From positions 124,001-188,000 of the forward strand of contig JAFKLT010000030.1 of assembly GCA_017309275.1 (NCBI GenBank): a stretch of DNA of 64,000 nt, given 5' to 3'. Under the pieces are notes generated by a model. The model ran no database searches. It was not told the origin of the DNA and was given only the letters and a program-made list of their open reading frames with translations. Positions 18,856 to 26,738 of this stretch are shown here, piece by piece. This DNA is from Sphingomonadales bacterium. GTDB taxonomy: Bacteria; Pseudomonadota; Alphaproteobacteria; Sphingomonadales; Sphingomonadaceae. The position numbers were made by a program, and so were the translations under genes. Positions within the stretch are counted from its first letter, which is position 1; the number at the start of each line of letters is the position of its first letter.

Positions 18856-19408
18856 CATTCTTCGCTTTCTCTCCCGGGACCCCGACATTTCCGTTTTCGC
18901 GCATCGCCTGCATGATCAGGCGCATGCCCTTGACCCCGTCGTTCTCCACTATGCTTTCGCTTACCTTCAGCCGGTCGGCGATCTCGCGCTGCGACAGGCC
19001 CTGGATCTTGCGCATCTCGAAGATGCGCCGACACCGCTCGGGAAGCCCCGCGATCACCCGCTGGACCATCTCCAGCTCGCGCTTCGCCGCCGTGACCCTC
19101 TCTGGCGAGGGATCGTCCGATGCCGCCTTCAGCGTATCCATTTCCGCGACGCTTTCGATCCGGACGATGCGTGCGCGGCGAAGCTGGTCGGTCAGCAGGT
19201 TGCGCACGATCTGAAAGAAATAGCCGTCGGGCCGCGCGATCTGTTCGAAGGCGTCGAGCGAGGCCAGATTGGCATAAGCCTCCTGGATCAGATCGTCGGC
19301 ATCCTCGTGCGACACCATCGACCGGCGAAGCCACGCCCGGACGGCCGGCTCGTGCGGCATCACCTGGGTCGACACCCAGGCGATCAGGCGCTGATCGAGC
19401 TCGCTCAT
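18833..19408 (-). CDS. ECF sigma factor, FecI-like
   Basis: A 191-residue extracytoplasmic-function sigma factor that directs transcription when FecR is triggered. Region 2 is seen at residues about 25-90 (SHEDADDLIQEAYANLASLD, then GYFFQIVRNLLTDQLRR) and region 4 at about 115-170 (VIAGLPERCRRIFEMRKIQG, SQREIADRLKVSESIVEN). It is the first gene of the operon running down to the peptidase-FKBP fusion at 11540 and overlaps FecR. Its promoter must lie in the 161-bp gap shared with the divergent M13 fusion gene. Confidence 0.93.
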   Translation of the reverse strand: MSELDQRLIAWVSTQVMPHEPAVRAWLRRSMVSHEDADDLIQEAYANLASLDAFEQIARPDGYFFQIVRNLLTDQLRRARIVRIESVAEMDTLKAASDDPSPERVTAAKRELEMVQRVIAGLPERCRRIFEMRKIQGLSQREIADRLKVSESIVENDGVKGMRLIMQAMRENGNVGVPGEKAKNGHAAKRG

Positions 19409-19569
19409 CCGTCCGTTTCACCCCCCGATTTCAATCGATGTAACTTAGTCAGACGAATGACGAAGTCCGTTCCTTAGGCAATGCAAATATATTTTTCCCG
19501 CTCTTGATCCCGGCCTTTCCGGCTCGCATGCAACGCGCTTTCGACGCATCGGAACGGACAGGATAACAG

Positions 19570-22386
19570 ATGAAAATCAAGGGCTTGATTTCATTTTTCG
19601 CACTGGCGGCGATGATCGGCACGCCGGCGGCCGCGACCGAAACCATCCTGTTCGTCGGCAACAGCTTCACCTATGGCGCCTATTCGCCGGTCCAGCATTA
19701 CCGCCCCGACATCGTGACCGACCTGAACGGCGAAGGGATCGGCGGCGTCCCCGCGCTGTTCGAAATCTTCACGCGGCAGGCCGGTCTCGATTTCGAGGTC
19801 AGCCTGGAGACGGGCCCCGGCAAGGGGTTCGATTTTCACCTGTCGGAAAAGCGCGCGGCGATCGGCAAGCCCTGGGACCATGTCATCCTGCAGGGGCTGA
19901 GCCTGCTCGACGCCGCGAAGCCCGGAGACGCGCAATCGACGATCGTCGGCGCGGAGGCGCTGACGCGCCTGTTCCACGGCCATAATCCCAAGGCGCAAAT
20001 CCGGCTGACCGCGACCTGGTCGCGTGCCGATCAGGTCTATCAGCCCGCCGGCCACTGGTATGGCAAGCCGATCGAGGCGATGGCGCTCGACATACGCCGC
20101 GCCTATGACCTTGCGGCCGCCCAAACCCCCGCCATTCGGGGCGTCATTCCCGTCGGCCAGGCATGGACGCGCGCGATGCAGGCGGGCGTCGCCGACCCCA
20201 ATCCCTATGACGGCATCGCGGCGGGCCAGGTCGATCTGTGGGCGTATGACCATTATCACGGCAGCAGCCACGGCTATTATCTGGAGGCGCTGACCGTGTT
20301 CGGCAGCGTGACGGGCAAGGACCCCCGCATTCTGGGCGAAAGGGAACAGGCCGCCGCCGAACTCGGCATCTCGCCCGCGCAGGCCAAGGCGCTGCAGCAA
20401 GCCGCCTATGAAACGCTGGCCGCGGAATCGCCCTCGCCGCTCGCGCCGCCCACTTATGGACGCTGGGGGCTGGAGCCGGGTGCGGCCCGCACCGACGTGC
20501 GGGCCGGCGACGATTTCTATTCCTTTGCGCAGGGCACCGCGGTCGCCGCGATGGATATCCCGTCGGACCGGCCGCGCCAGAACTGGTTCTCGATCCTCGA
20601 CGACCTGTCGCGCAGCCGCCAAAAGGCGATCCTGGAGGAAGCGGCGCAGGCGAAGGCGCCCGACGCGCTGGGCCGCTTTTACGCCGCCTTCATGGACGAA
20701 GGCCGGATCGAAGCGCTTGGCCGCGCGCCGCTGGAAACCGAGTTGCGGCGGGTGCGGACCGCGCGCGACCATGGCGCGCTCGCCGCGCTGATGGGCGAGG
20801 CCAACGGCGGCTTTACCGGATCGCTGTTCCAGCTTCGCATCCGCGCCGATGCCCGCGACCCCGACCGCTATTCGATACAGCTTCTGCAAGGCGGCCTGTC
20901 GCTGCCCGATCGCGATTATTATTTCGATCCGCGCTACGCGGACGATGTCGCCAAGTTCGAAACCTATGTCGGCACGATGCTGGGCCTCGCCGGATGGGCC
21001 GACCCCGCGTCCGCCGCGAAAGCCGTCGTCGCGCTGGAGACCGAGGTCGCCAAGGCAAGCTGGAGCCGCGTCGAAAGCCTGGACCCCGCGCGCAATTACC
21101 ATCCGGCCACGCTTGCCGAACTGGAGGCGACCGCCCCCGGCTTTGCCTGGCGCCGTTTCTTCGCGGCGGCGGGGCTGAAGGATGCCGACCAGATCGTCAT
21201 GGCGCAGGACAGCGCGATCGCGCGCCTGGCCGCGCTTTTCGCGCGCACGCCGCCCGAAACGCTGCGCGCCTGGCAGGCCTTTTCGATTGCCGACAATGCC
21301 GCCGACGTGCTGCCGATGCGGTTTCGCGAGGCGCGCTTTGCGTTTCGCGACCGGGCGATCCAGGGCACGCCCGCGATGGCGCCCCGGTGGAAGAACGCCG
21401 TCCTGACGCTCGATCGCTATATGAGCGACGCGCTGAACCGCCGCTATGTCGAGCGGCACCTGCCCCCGACCACGCGGCGCGCGGTTGCCGAAATGCTCGC
21501 CAATCTGGAAAAGGCGGCGGCGGCGCGGATCGACACGCTGGATCGCATGGGCCCCGAAACCCGGCGCGAAGCCCATGCCAAGATGCAGCGCCTGCTGCGC
21601 AAGGTGGGCGCGCCCGACAGCTGGCGCGACTATGCGGGCCTCGACGTCGACGGACGGGACGCGTTCGGCAATCTGCGGCGCGGGCGCGCCTTCGACTGGG
21701 ACATGCGCATCGCGCGGCGGCACGACGTCGTCGATCGCAGCGAATGGCAGATCACCCCCGCGCTGGTCGACGCGACCTATAATGGCAGCCGCAACGAGGT
21801 GCTGCTGACCGCGGCGATGATGCAGCCGCCCTTTTTCGATCCCGCCGCCGATCCCGCGGCCAATTATGGCGCGATCGGCGCGATCATCGGCCATGAGCTG
21901 AGCCACGCCTTCGACACGATCGGCCGCCGATATGACGCCGCCGGCGCGGTCCGCGACTGGTGGACGGCAAAGGACGACGCGCTGTTCAAGGCCGAGGCGA
22001 CCAAGCTGGGCGCGCAATATTCGCGCTATGAACCGCTGCCCGGCTTTCCGCTCAACGGCGAGCTGACGATGGCGGAGAATATCGCCGACCTGGGCGGCGT
22101 GGTCCTGGCGCTCGACGCCTATCACCTGTCGCTGGGCGGCAAGCCCGCGCCGGTGATCGACGGCCTGACGGGCGACCAGCGCTTTTTCCTGGCGTTCGCG
22201 CAGATATGGCGATCGCGCCAGCGCGACGAGACCGCGCGGCTTCGTATCCTGCTCGATTCCCATGCGGCCGAGGAGTTTCGCGTCAACGGCGTCGTCCGCA
22301 ACATCGACGCCTGGTACAAGGCGTTCGCGGTCGGCAAGAGCGACCGCCTCTATGTCGCGCCCGAGGAGCGCGTTCGCATCTGGTGA
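19570..22386 (+). CDS. SGNH-hydrolase-like domain fused to M13 (neprilysin-family) metallopeptidase
   Basis: A secreted 938-residue two-domain protein. After the signal peptide (ending near PAAATE), residues about 25-275 look like an SGNH/GDSL hydrolase: nucleophile Ser32 in FVGNSFTYG and a late Asp/His block (WAYDHYHGSSHGYYLEA). From about residue 300 a complete M13 peptidase begins (AGDDFYSFAQG, DIPSDRPRQNWF). It carries HELSH at 775-779, third zinc ligand Glu836 and Asp840 in ENIADLGG, NATY-like VDATYNGSRNEV and a C-terminal VRIW. M13 enzymes cut short peptides. The SGNH part could remove an acyl or ester group first. An AGGA site lies 6 nt before the ATG. It is divergent from the sigma factor. 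The fusion is unusual and both active sites seem intact. Confidence 0.88.
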   Translation: MKIKGLISFFALAAMIGTPAAATETILFVGNSFTYGAYSPVQHYRPDIVTDLNGEGIGGVPALFEIFTRQAGLDFEVSLETGPGKGFDFHLSEKRAAIGKPWDHVILQGLSLLDAAKPGDAQSTIVGAEALTRLFHGHNPKAQIRLTATWSRADQVYQPAGHWYGKPIEAMALDIRRAYDLAAAQTPAIRGVIPVGQAWTRAMQAGVADPNPYDGIAAGQVDLWAYDHYHGSSHGYYLEALTVFGSVTGKDPRILGEREQAAAELGISPAQAKALQQAAYETLAAESPSPLAPPTYGRWGLEPGAARTDVRAGDDFYSFAQGTAVAAMDIPSDRPRQNWFSILDDLSRSRQKAILEEAAQAKAPDALGRFYAAFMDEGRIEALGRAPLETELRRVRTARDHGALAALMGEANGGFTGSLFQLRIRADARDPDRYSIQLLQGGLSLPDRDYYFDPRYADDVAKFETYVGTMLGLAGWADPASAAKAVVALETEVAKASWSRVESLDPARNYHPATLAELEATAPGFAWRRFFAAAGLKDADQIVMAQDSAIARLAALFARTPPETLRAWQAFSIADNAADVLPMRFREARFAFRDRAIQGTPAMAPRWKNAVLTLDRYMSDALNRRYVERHLPPTTRRAVAEMLANLEKAAAARIDTLDRMGPETRREAHAKMQRLLRKVGAPDSWRDYAGLDVDGRDAFGNLRRGRAFDWDMRIARRHDVVDRSEWQITPALVDATYNGSRNEVLLTAAMMQPPFFDPAADPAANYGAIGAIIGHELSHAFDTIGRRYDAAGAVRDWWTAKDDALFKAEATKLGAQYSRYEPLPGFPLNGELTMAENIADLGGVVLALDAYHLSLGGKPAPVIDGLTGDQRFFLAFAQIWRSRQRDETARLRILLDSHAAEEFRVNGVVRNIDAWYKAFAVGKSDRLYVAPEERVRIW

Positions 22387-22514
22387 TCGAACGGGGCGGA
22401 TCGGATCGGGGCCGCGCGCGATCGCGGCCGGAATGGCTCCAAATTGGCGCATTAGCGCAATGCGCGGGCGCCCGCCTCTGGTAAGCTGACGCCGATTCGG
22501 GGGGGATTCAGCAG

Positions 22515-24257
22515 ATGGCCGCTCTTCAACCGGTACGAAAGCTCACGATCGTCGCCAAGGATCCGGGGCTGCGCCTGGGTCCCAAGGGGCCGATGGTCTT
22601 TGCCCAGGTCGATGTGCCCGCCGAAATACTCGCGCCCGGGCCGACCGGATACCGGGTCAAGGTGGTCGACTATAACGCCACCGAACGGCGCGCCTATGCC
22701 GCCAGGCAACGCTATCAGGACGACGACACCTTGCTCGACCCCTTTGCGCCCGGCGAAGGGGAGGCGCTGACCGATCCGGATTATCAGGCGCGCGTGATGG
22801 CCGATCCGAACTTCCACGCGCAGAATTGCTATGCGATCGCGATGCGGACGCTCGGCCTGTTCGAACGGGCGCTGGGGCGGCGCGTGGGGTGGTCGTCGGG
22901 CGGACACCAGCTCCACATCGCGCCGCACGCCTTTGCCCTGGCCAACGCCTTCTACTCCGAACCGGACCGCGCGCTGATGTTCGGATATTTCTTCGACGAC
23001 GCGGGCAAGCCCGTTTTCACCGCGCTCAGCCACGACGTCGTGGCGCACGAGACGACGCACGCCGTCCTCGACGGCCTGCGGTCGCGCTATACCGAACCCT
23101 CCGGCCCCGACCAGGCCGCGTTTCACGAGGGCTTCGCCGATATCGTGGCGATCCTGTCGATCTTCTCGCTGCCCGAAGTGGTGGCGGCCGGCCTGGGGGT
23201 GACCGCGAAGCTGCCCGGCCTGGGCGAACCGCTGGCGTTCATAACGACCGACAAGGTCACCAGCGAAGCGATCCGGGCATCGATCCTGCTGGGGATCGGC
23301 GCCGAGATCGGAATGGCGAGCGGCGGCGGGCGCGGAGCCTTGCGCCAGTCGGTGAAGATGGAGCCCCGCGCCGACATTCTCGACGACCCCGAGATGGCGG
23401 AGGCGCACAACCGCGGCGAGGTCGTCGTCGCCGCGATGACGCGGGCCTTTGTCGAGCTGTGGACGACGCGCATCTCGCACCTCGGCACCTTCGGCAGTCG
23501 CGGCTATAATCTGGCGGCGGTGGTCGAGGAGGGCGCGAAGACGGCCGCCCAGCTGTTGCAGATGGCGATCCGTGCGATCGATTATTGCCCGCCGACCGAC
23601 CTTGATTTCGGACAGTTCCTGGCGAGCCTACTGACCGCGGATCGCGAGCTGGTGCCCGACGACAGCCGCTTCGGATATCGGGCGTCGGTCAGGAAATCCT
23701 TTGCGGATTTCGGCATCGTGCCACCCGTCGGACAGACGGACGCCGAAGGCTGCTGGCCGCATTTCGTGCCGAAAGGGAAAAAAGAGCTTCGATACTCGCG
23801 CAGCAATGCCGAAGCGCTCACGCGCGATGTCGACGAATGCTTTCGCTTCCTCTGGGAAAACCGCGATCCGCTGGGAATTACGGAGCGCGGCTACACCCAG
23901 GTCGTATCGCTCGACACTTCGCTGCGGATCGATCCCGACGGCATCCCGTTTCGCGAAACGATATGCCAATATGTCCAGCTCGGCCATTTTTTCGGAGCCG
24001 AGCTCATGAGCATCTGCAAGATCGATCCGCTTCCCGACGGATTTACGACCAAATCGAGTGCCGACCTGTTCGGCGGCGGGGTCGTCGTGTTCGACCAATA
24101 TGGGCGCGTAAAATATCACATCGGAAACGGCCTGATCGATGGGAGCCGGCAGAAGCGGCGCCTGGAATATCTGCGCGATACCGGCCAGCTTCGCGTGCAG
24201 CGGGGGGACGAGCGAAACCGGTTCGCCAATCTGCACCTCGCCCGGATAGGAGGGTGA
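22515..24257 (+). CDS. Cytosolic thermolysin-like (M4-like gluzincin) metalloprotease
   Basis: First gene of a tight three-gene cassette. The 580-residue protein has no signal peptide. Residues about 145-215 match the M4 active site: NAFYSEPDRALMFGYFFDD, then DVVAHETTHAVLDG with zinc ligands His178 and His182 and general base Glu179, then FHEGFADIVAIL with third ligand Glu205 and Asp209. No secretion propeptide (FTP/PepSY) is present, unlike exported thermolysins. The C-terminal third (FRETICQYVQLGHFFGAELM, LFGGGVVVFDQYGRVKYHIG) is not recognised. A G-rich site precedes the ATG. Four bases separate it from the next gene. A processing or toxic protease role inside the cell is possible; the function is unknown. 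Confidence 0.82.
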   Translation: MAALQPVRKLTIVAKDPGLRLGPKGPMVFAQVDVPAEILAPGPTGYRVKVVDYNATERRAYAARQRYQDDDTLLDPFAPGEGEALTDPDYQARVMADPNFHAQNCYAIAMRTLGLFERALGRRVGWSSGGHQLHIAPHAFALANAFYSEPDRALMFGYFFDDAGKPVFTALSHDVVAHETTHAVLDGLRSRYTEPSGPDQAAFHEGFADIVAILSIFSLPEVVAAGLGVTAKLPGLGEPLAFITTDKVTSEAIRASILLGIGAEIGMASGGGRGALRQSVKMEPRADILDDPEMAEAHNRGEVVVAAMTRAFVELWTTRISHLGTFGSRGYNLAAVVEEGAKTAAQLLQMAIRAIDYCPPTDLDFGQFLASLLTADRELVPDDSRFGYRASVRKSFADFGIVPPVGQTDAEGCWPHFVPKGKKELRYSRSNAEALTRDVDECFRFLWENRDPLGITERGYTQVVSLDTSLRIDPDGIPFRETICQYVQLGHFFGAELMSICKIDPLPDGFTTKSSADLFGGGVVVFDQYGRVKYHIGNGLIDGSRQKRRLEYLRDTGQLRVQRGDERNRFANLHLARIGG

Positions 24258-24261
24258 GGCC

Positions 24262-25578
24262 GTGACGAAGCCGGTGACCGCAACCATCCGCGCCTATCAG
24301 ATGGGCTTTGGCGACTGTTTCCTGTTGAGCTTCGCCTATGACGACGACAGCGCCAGGCATATTCTGATCGATTTCGGCAGTACGGGCATGCCCGGCGACA
24401 CCCAGGTCAGCCTGGACGATGTGGCGGCGGACATCGCGCGGGAATGCGGCGGGGCGCTGGACATTGTCGTCGCGACGCACCGCCACAAGGATCATATCAG
24501 CGGCTTCGCGACCAAGGCGAACGGCCGGGGATCGGGCGACGTCATCCGCGGCCTCCATCCCAAGCGCGTGATCCAGCCCTGGACCGAGGCGCCCGAGGCG
24601 CCCGAAGGATGGGAAGGTCCGGCGGGATCCACCCCCGCGCACGCCTTTGCCCGGCAACGCGCATCGCTGGACGATATGCACGCCGTGGCGCAGGCGGTGG
24701 TCGATCGCCTGGACCGCGAAGGCGGCTTCAATTCGCGATGGCCCCTGGCCGACCGGCTCCGCTTCGTGGGCGAGGATAATATCAAGAATGTGTCGGCCGT
24801 GAAAAATCTGATGACGATGGCCGGCTCCCCCGAGAAGAATATTTACGTCTATCACGGCTGCGATCTGGATCTGTCCGCGATCCTGCCCAATGTGAAGGTC
24901 CATGTGCTGGGGCCGCCGACGTTGAAGCAGTCGGAAACGATCAAGACCTATGCGAAGAACTCGGCGGACTATTGGCTGAAGGCCCGGCAGCTGACGGGGC
25001 TTGCCGCGACGAAGGACGTCGGCGCGAGCAAGACGAGCATGCTCTTTCCGGACCTCAAGCGCAGGGACAGCTTTCGGCAAAGCAAGCTGCCCACCGAAAT
25101 GCGATGGGTCGCCGAACGGGTCGACATCGCCGAACAGGACCAGATGCTGGGCATCGTCACCGCGCTCGACAATGTCATGAACAACAGCAGCGTCATCCTG
25201 TTGTTCGAGGCCGGCAACAAGAAGCTGCTCTTCCCCGGCGACGCGCAACTGGAAAACTGGAACTATGCGCTGCAATCGGCGCTCGCGCCCCTGCTCGACG
25301 ATGTCGATCTGTACAAGGTCGGCCATCATGGCAGCCTCAACGCAACCCCCAAGTCGATGTGGAATCGATTCCAAAAGCGCGGCAAGGCGAGCAAGCCGGG
25401 CCGCCTGAAGACCGTCATGTCGACCATGGCCGGCAAGCATGGCGGCAAGAACGGCGCGCCGACCGAGGTCCCCCGCATTCCCCTGGTCAATGAGTTGAAA
25501 GCGAACAGCACGCTGTTCAACACGCAGGACCTTCAGCCGGCCGAGCTCTGCCAGATCATCACCATCGACCTGCGATAG
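24262..25578 (+). CDS. Metallo-beta-lactamase-fold hydrolase, ComEC C-domain-like, cytosolic
   Basis: The middle gene of the cassette, 438 residues with no signal peptide or membrane segment. The N-terminus (AYQMGFGDCFLLSF, ILIDFGS) and the metal motif ATHRHKDHISGF (HxHxDH at residues 73-78) mark the metallo-beta-lactamase fold. Later ligands appear in LLFPGDAQLENW and LYKVGHHGSLNATP, the pattern of the soluble domain of ComEC/Rec2. Members of this group can be nucleases or phosphodiesterases. The long insert between the first metal motif and FPGDAQ (about 200 residues) is unassigned. Spacing to its neighbours is 4 and 8 bp, so the three proteins should be made together. Confidence 0.85.
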   Translation: MTKPVTATIRAYQMGFGDCFLLSFAYDDDSARHILIDFGSTGMPGDTQVSLDDVAADIARECGGALDIVVATHRHKDHISGFATKANGRGSGDVIRGLHPKRVIQPWTEAPEAPEGWEGPAGSTPAHAFARQRASLDDMHAVAQAVVDRLDREGGFNSRWPLADRLRFVGEDNIKNVSAVKNLMTMAGSPEKNIYVYHGCDLDLSAILPNVKVHVLGPPTLKQSETIKTYAKNSADYWLKARQLTGLAATKDVGASKTSMLFPDLKRRDSFRQSKLPTEMRWVAERVDIAEQDQMLGIVTALDNVMNNSSVILLFEAGNKKLLFPGDAQLENWNYALQSALAPLLDDVDLYKVGHHGSLNATPKSMWNRFQKRGKASKPGRLKTVMSTMAGKHGGKNGAPTEVPRIPLVNELKANSTLFNTQDLQPAELCQIITIDLR

Positions 25579-25586
25579 GCGGCGCC

Positions 25587-26672
25587 ATGGCCCGAAACAT
25601 CGTCCTCTGCTGCGACGGCACGTCGAACCAGTTCTCCAAGGATCGAACGAGCGTCATCAAGCTGTTTCACGCGCTCGTCAAAAACGACGACACGCAGCTC
25701 GTCTATTATCATCCCGGCATCGGTACGCGGGCCCCCAACGGGGTGGGGACGAAGACGGGCGGCTGGATCGGGCGAACCGCCGGGCTCGTCTTCGGCTATC
25801 GCCTCCAGGACGATATCACCGACGCCTATCGCTTCCTCATGAACCATTATCAGGAGGGCGACCGGGTCTATATCTTCGGGTTCAGTCGCGGCGCGTATAC
25901 GGCGCGTGTCGTCAGCGCGATGCTGCATCTTTATGGTCTTGCCATGCGGGGCAACGACCCGCTGGTGCCCTATGCCGTCGAAATGCTGTGGGCGCTGGCC
26001 ACCGCGAAAGAGGGCGCTCCCCATTCGGCGGCGAAGCAACTCGCGCGCGATTTCAAACGGACGATCTCCAGCCGCACGTGCAAGACGCATTTCCTGGGCG
26101 TGTGGGACACGGTCAATTCGGTCGGCTGGATCGGAAGCCCGCTGACGATCCCGTTCGGGCGGGACAATCCCGACGTCGCGATCGTGCGCCACGCAAAGGC
26201 GTTGGACGAACGGCGCGGCTTCTTCCGCGTCAACTGGTTCAAGGAAGACGGGCGCCGCGATATCCAGGAGGTCTGGTTTCCCGGGACGCACTGCGACGTC
26301 GGCGGCGGCTGGCCCGAAGCCGAGAGCGGCATGTCCAAATATCCACTCGCCTGGATGGCGGCAGAGGCCGCGAAGGCGGGCCTGCTGATCGACCCATCCC
26401 GTCTGGATGAGGTGCTGGGACGTTCCTCCGCTCCCTATGCACCGGCCAGCCCGACCGCCAAGCTGCACTACGGCATGGGCCTTTTATGGCCGCTGGCGGA
26501 GATCATCCCGAAAAAACATTGGAGCTTCAAGAAACAGGACTGGGAATGGCGCGCCAACCTGTTCCGCCGCCGATCACTCCCCACCATCCCGGTCGTGCAC
26601 GACGTCGCGTGGGACATTCCCGGCTATGCGGTACCGAAAGGAGCGGTCAGACTCTCCGAAGCGTTCCCCTGA
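25587..26672 (+). CDS. DUF2235 alpha/beta hydrolase (Tle1-like phospholipase family)
   Basis: The last gene of the cassette, 361 residues. The start MARNIVLCCDGTSNQF and GIGTR are typical of DUF2235. The nucleophile elbow is YIFGFSRGAYTAR with Ser100. Asp174 (GVWDTVN) and His235 (WFPGTHCDVGGGW) complete a probable triad. Tle1 effectors of type VI secretion share this fold and act as phospholipases, but no VgrG, PAAR or immunity gene is nearby and there is no export signal. Related housekeeping hydrolases also exist. Its partners here suggest a job tied to the protease and the metallo-hydrolase. Confidence 0.88.
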   Translation: MARNIVLCCDGTSNQFSKDRTSVIKLFHALVKNDDTQLVYYHPGIGTRAPNGVGTKTGGWIGRTAGLVFGYRLQDDITDAYRFLMNHYQEGDRVYIFGFSRGAYTARVVSAMLHLYGLAMRGNDPLVPYAVEMLWALATAKEGAPHSAAKQLARDFKRTISSRTCKTHFLGVWDTVNSVGWIGSPLTIPFGRDNPDVAIVRHAKALDERRGFFRVNWFKEDGRRDIQEVWFPGTHCDVGGGWPEAESGMSKYPLAWMAAEAAKAGLLIDPSRLDEVLGRSSAPYAPASPTAKLHYGMGLLWPLAEIIPKKHWSFKKQDWEWRANLFRRRSLPTIPVVHDVAWDIPGYAVPKGAVRLSEAFP

Positions 26673-26701
26673 AATCGGGTCCCGTAAAATCGGGTCCCGA
26701 T
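26672..26701. repeat. Two direct copies of a 13-bp self-complementary element after the cassette
   Basis: The element AAATCGGGTCCCG occurs at 26672-26684 and again at 26687-26699. Its core CGGG-T-CCCG is an inverted repeat, and the second copy extends to ATCGGGTCCCGAT. It starts at the stop codon of the DUF2235 gene and lies between converging genes. It could be a weak terminator or a protein-binding site. Confidence 0.5.
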
Positions 26702-26738
26702 CGGTCTACGGGAGCGGGCTCAACGTGGAGACCGCCGG

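Noticed and set aside
15907-18915. Open frame of about 1000 codons on the plus strand, antisense to the STN receptor and FecR
   Set aside because: It has no domain or signal peptide and is exactly opposite well-supported genes. Long antisense frames of this kind arise from GC-rich third positions; the same holds for those at 12356-14176, 5796-7739 and 19591-22452 (minus).
11540-19408. Lasso-peptide biosynthesis locus
   Set aside because: Receptor, sigma, FecR and S9 enzyme fit the uptake side, but no precursor peptide, B-type protease or asparagine-synthetase-like cyclase is present.
25587-26672. Type VI secretion effector module
   Set aside because: The DUF2235 fold resembles Tle1, but no VgrG, Hcp, PAAR, adaptor or immunity gene is nearby.
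26672-26701. CRISPR-like repeat
   Set aside because: Only two copies with a 2-bp spacer; no array and no cas genes.
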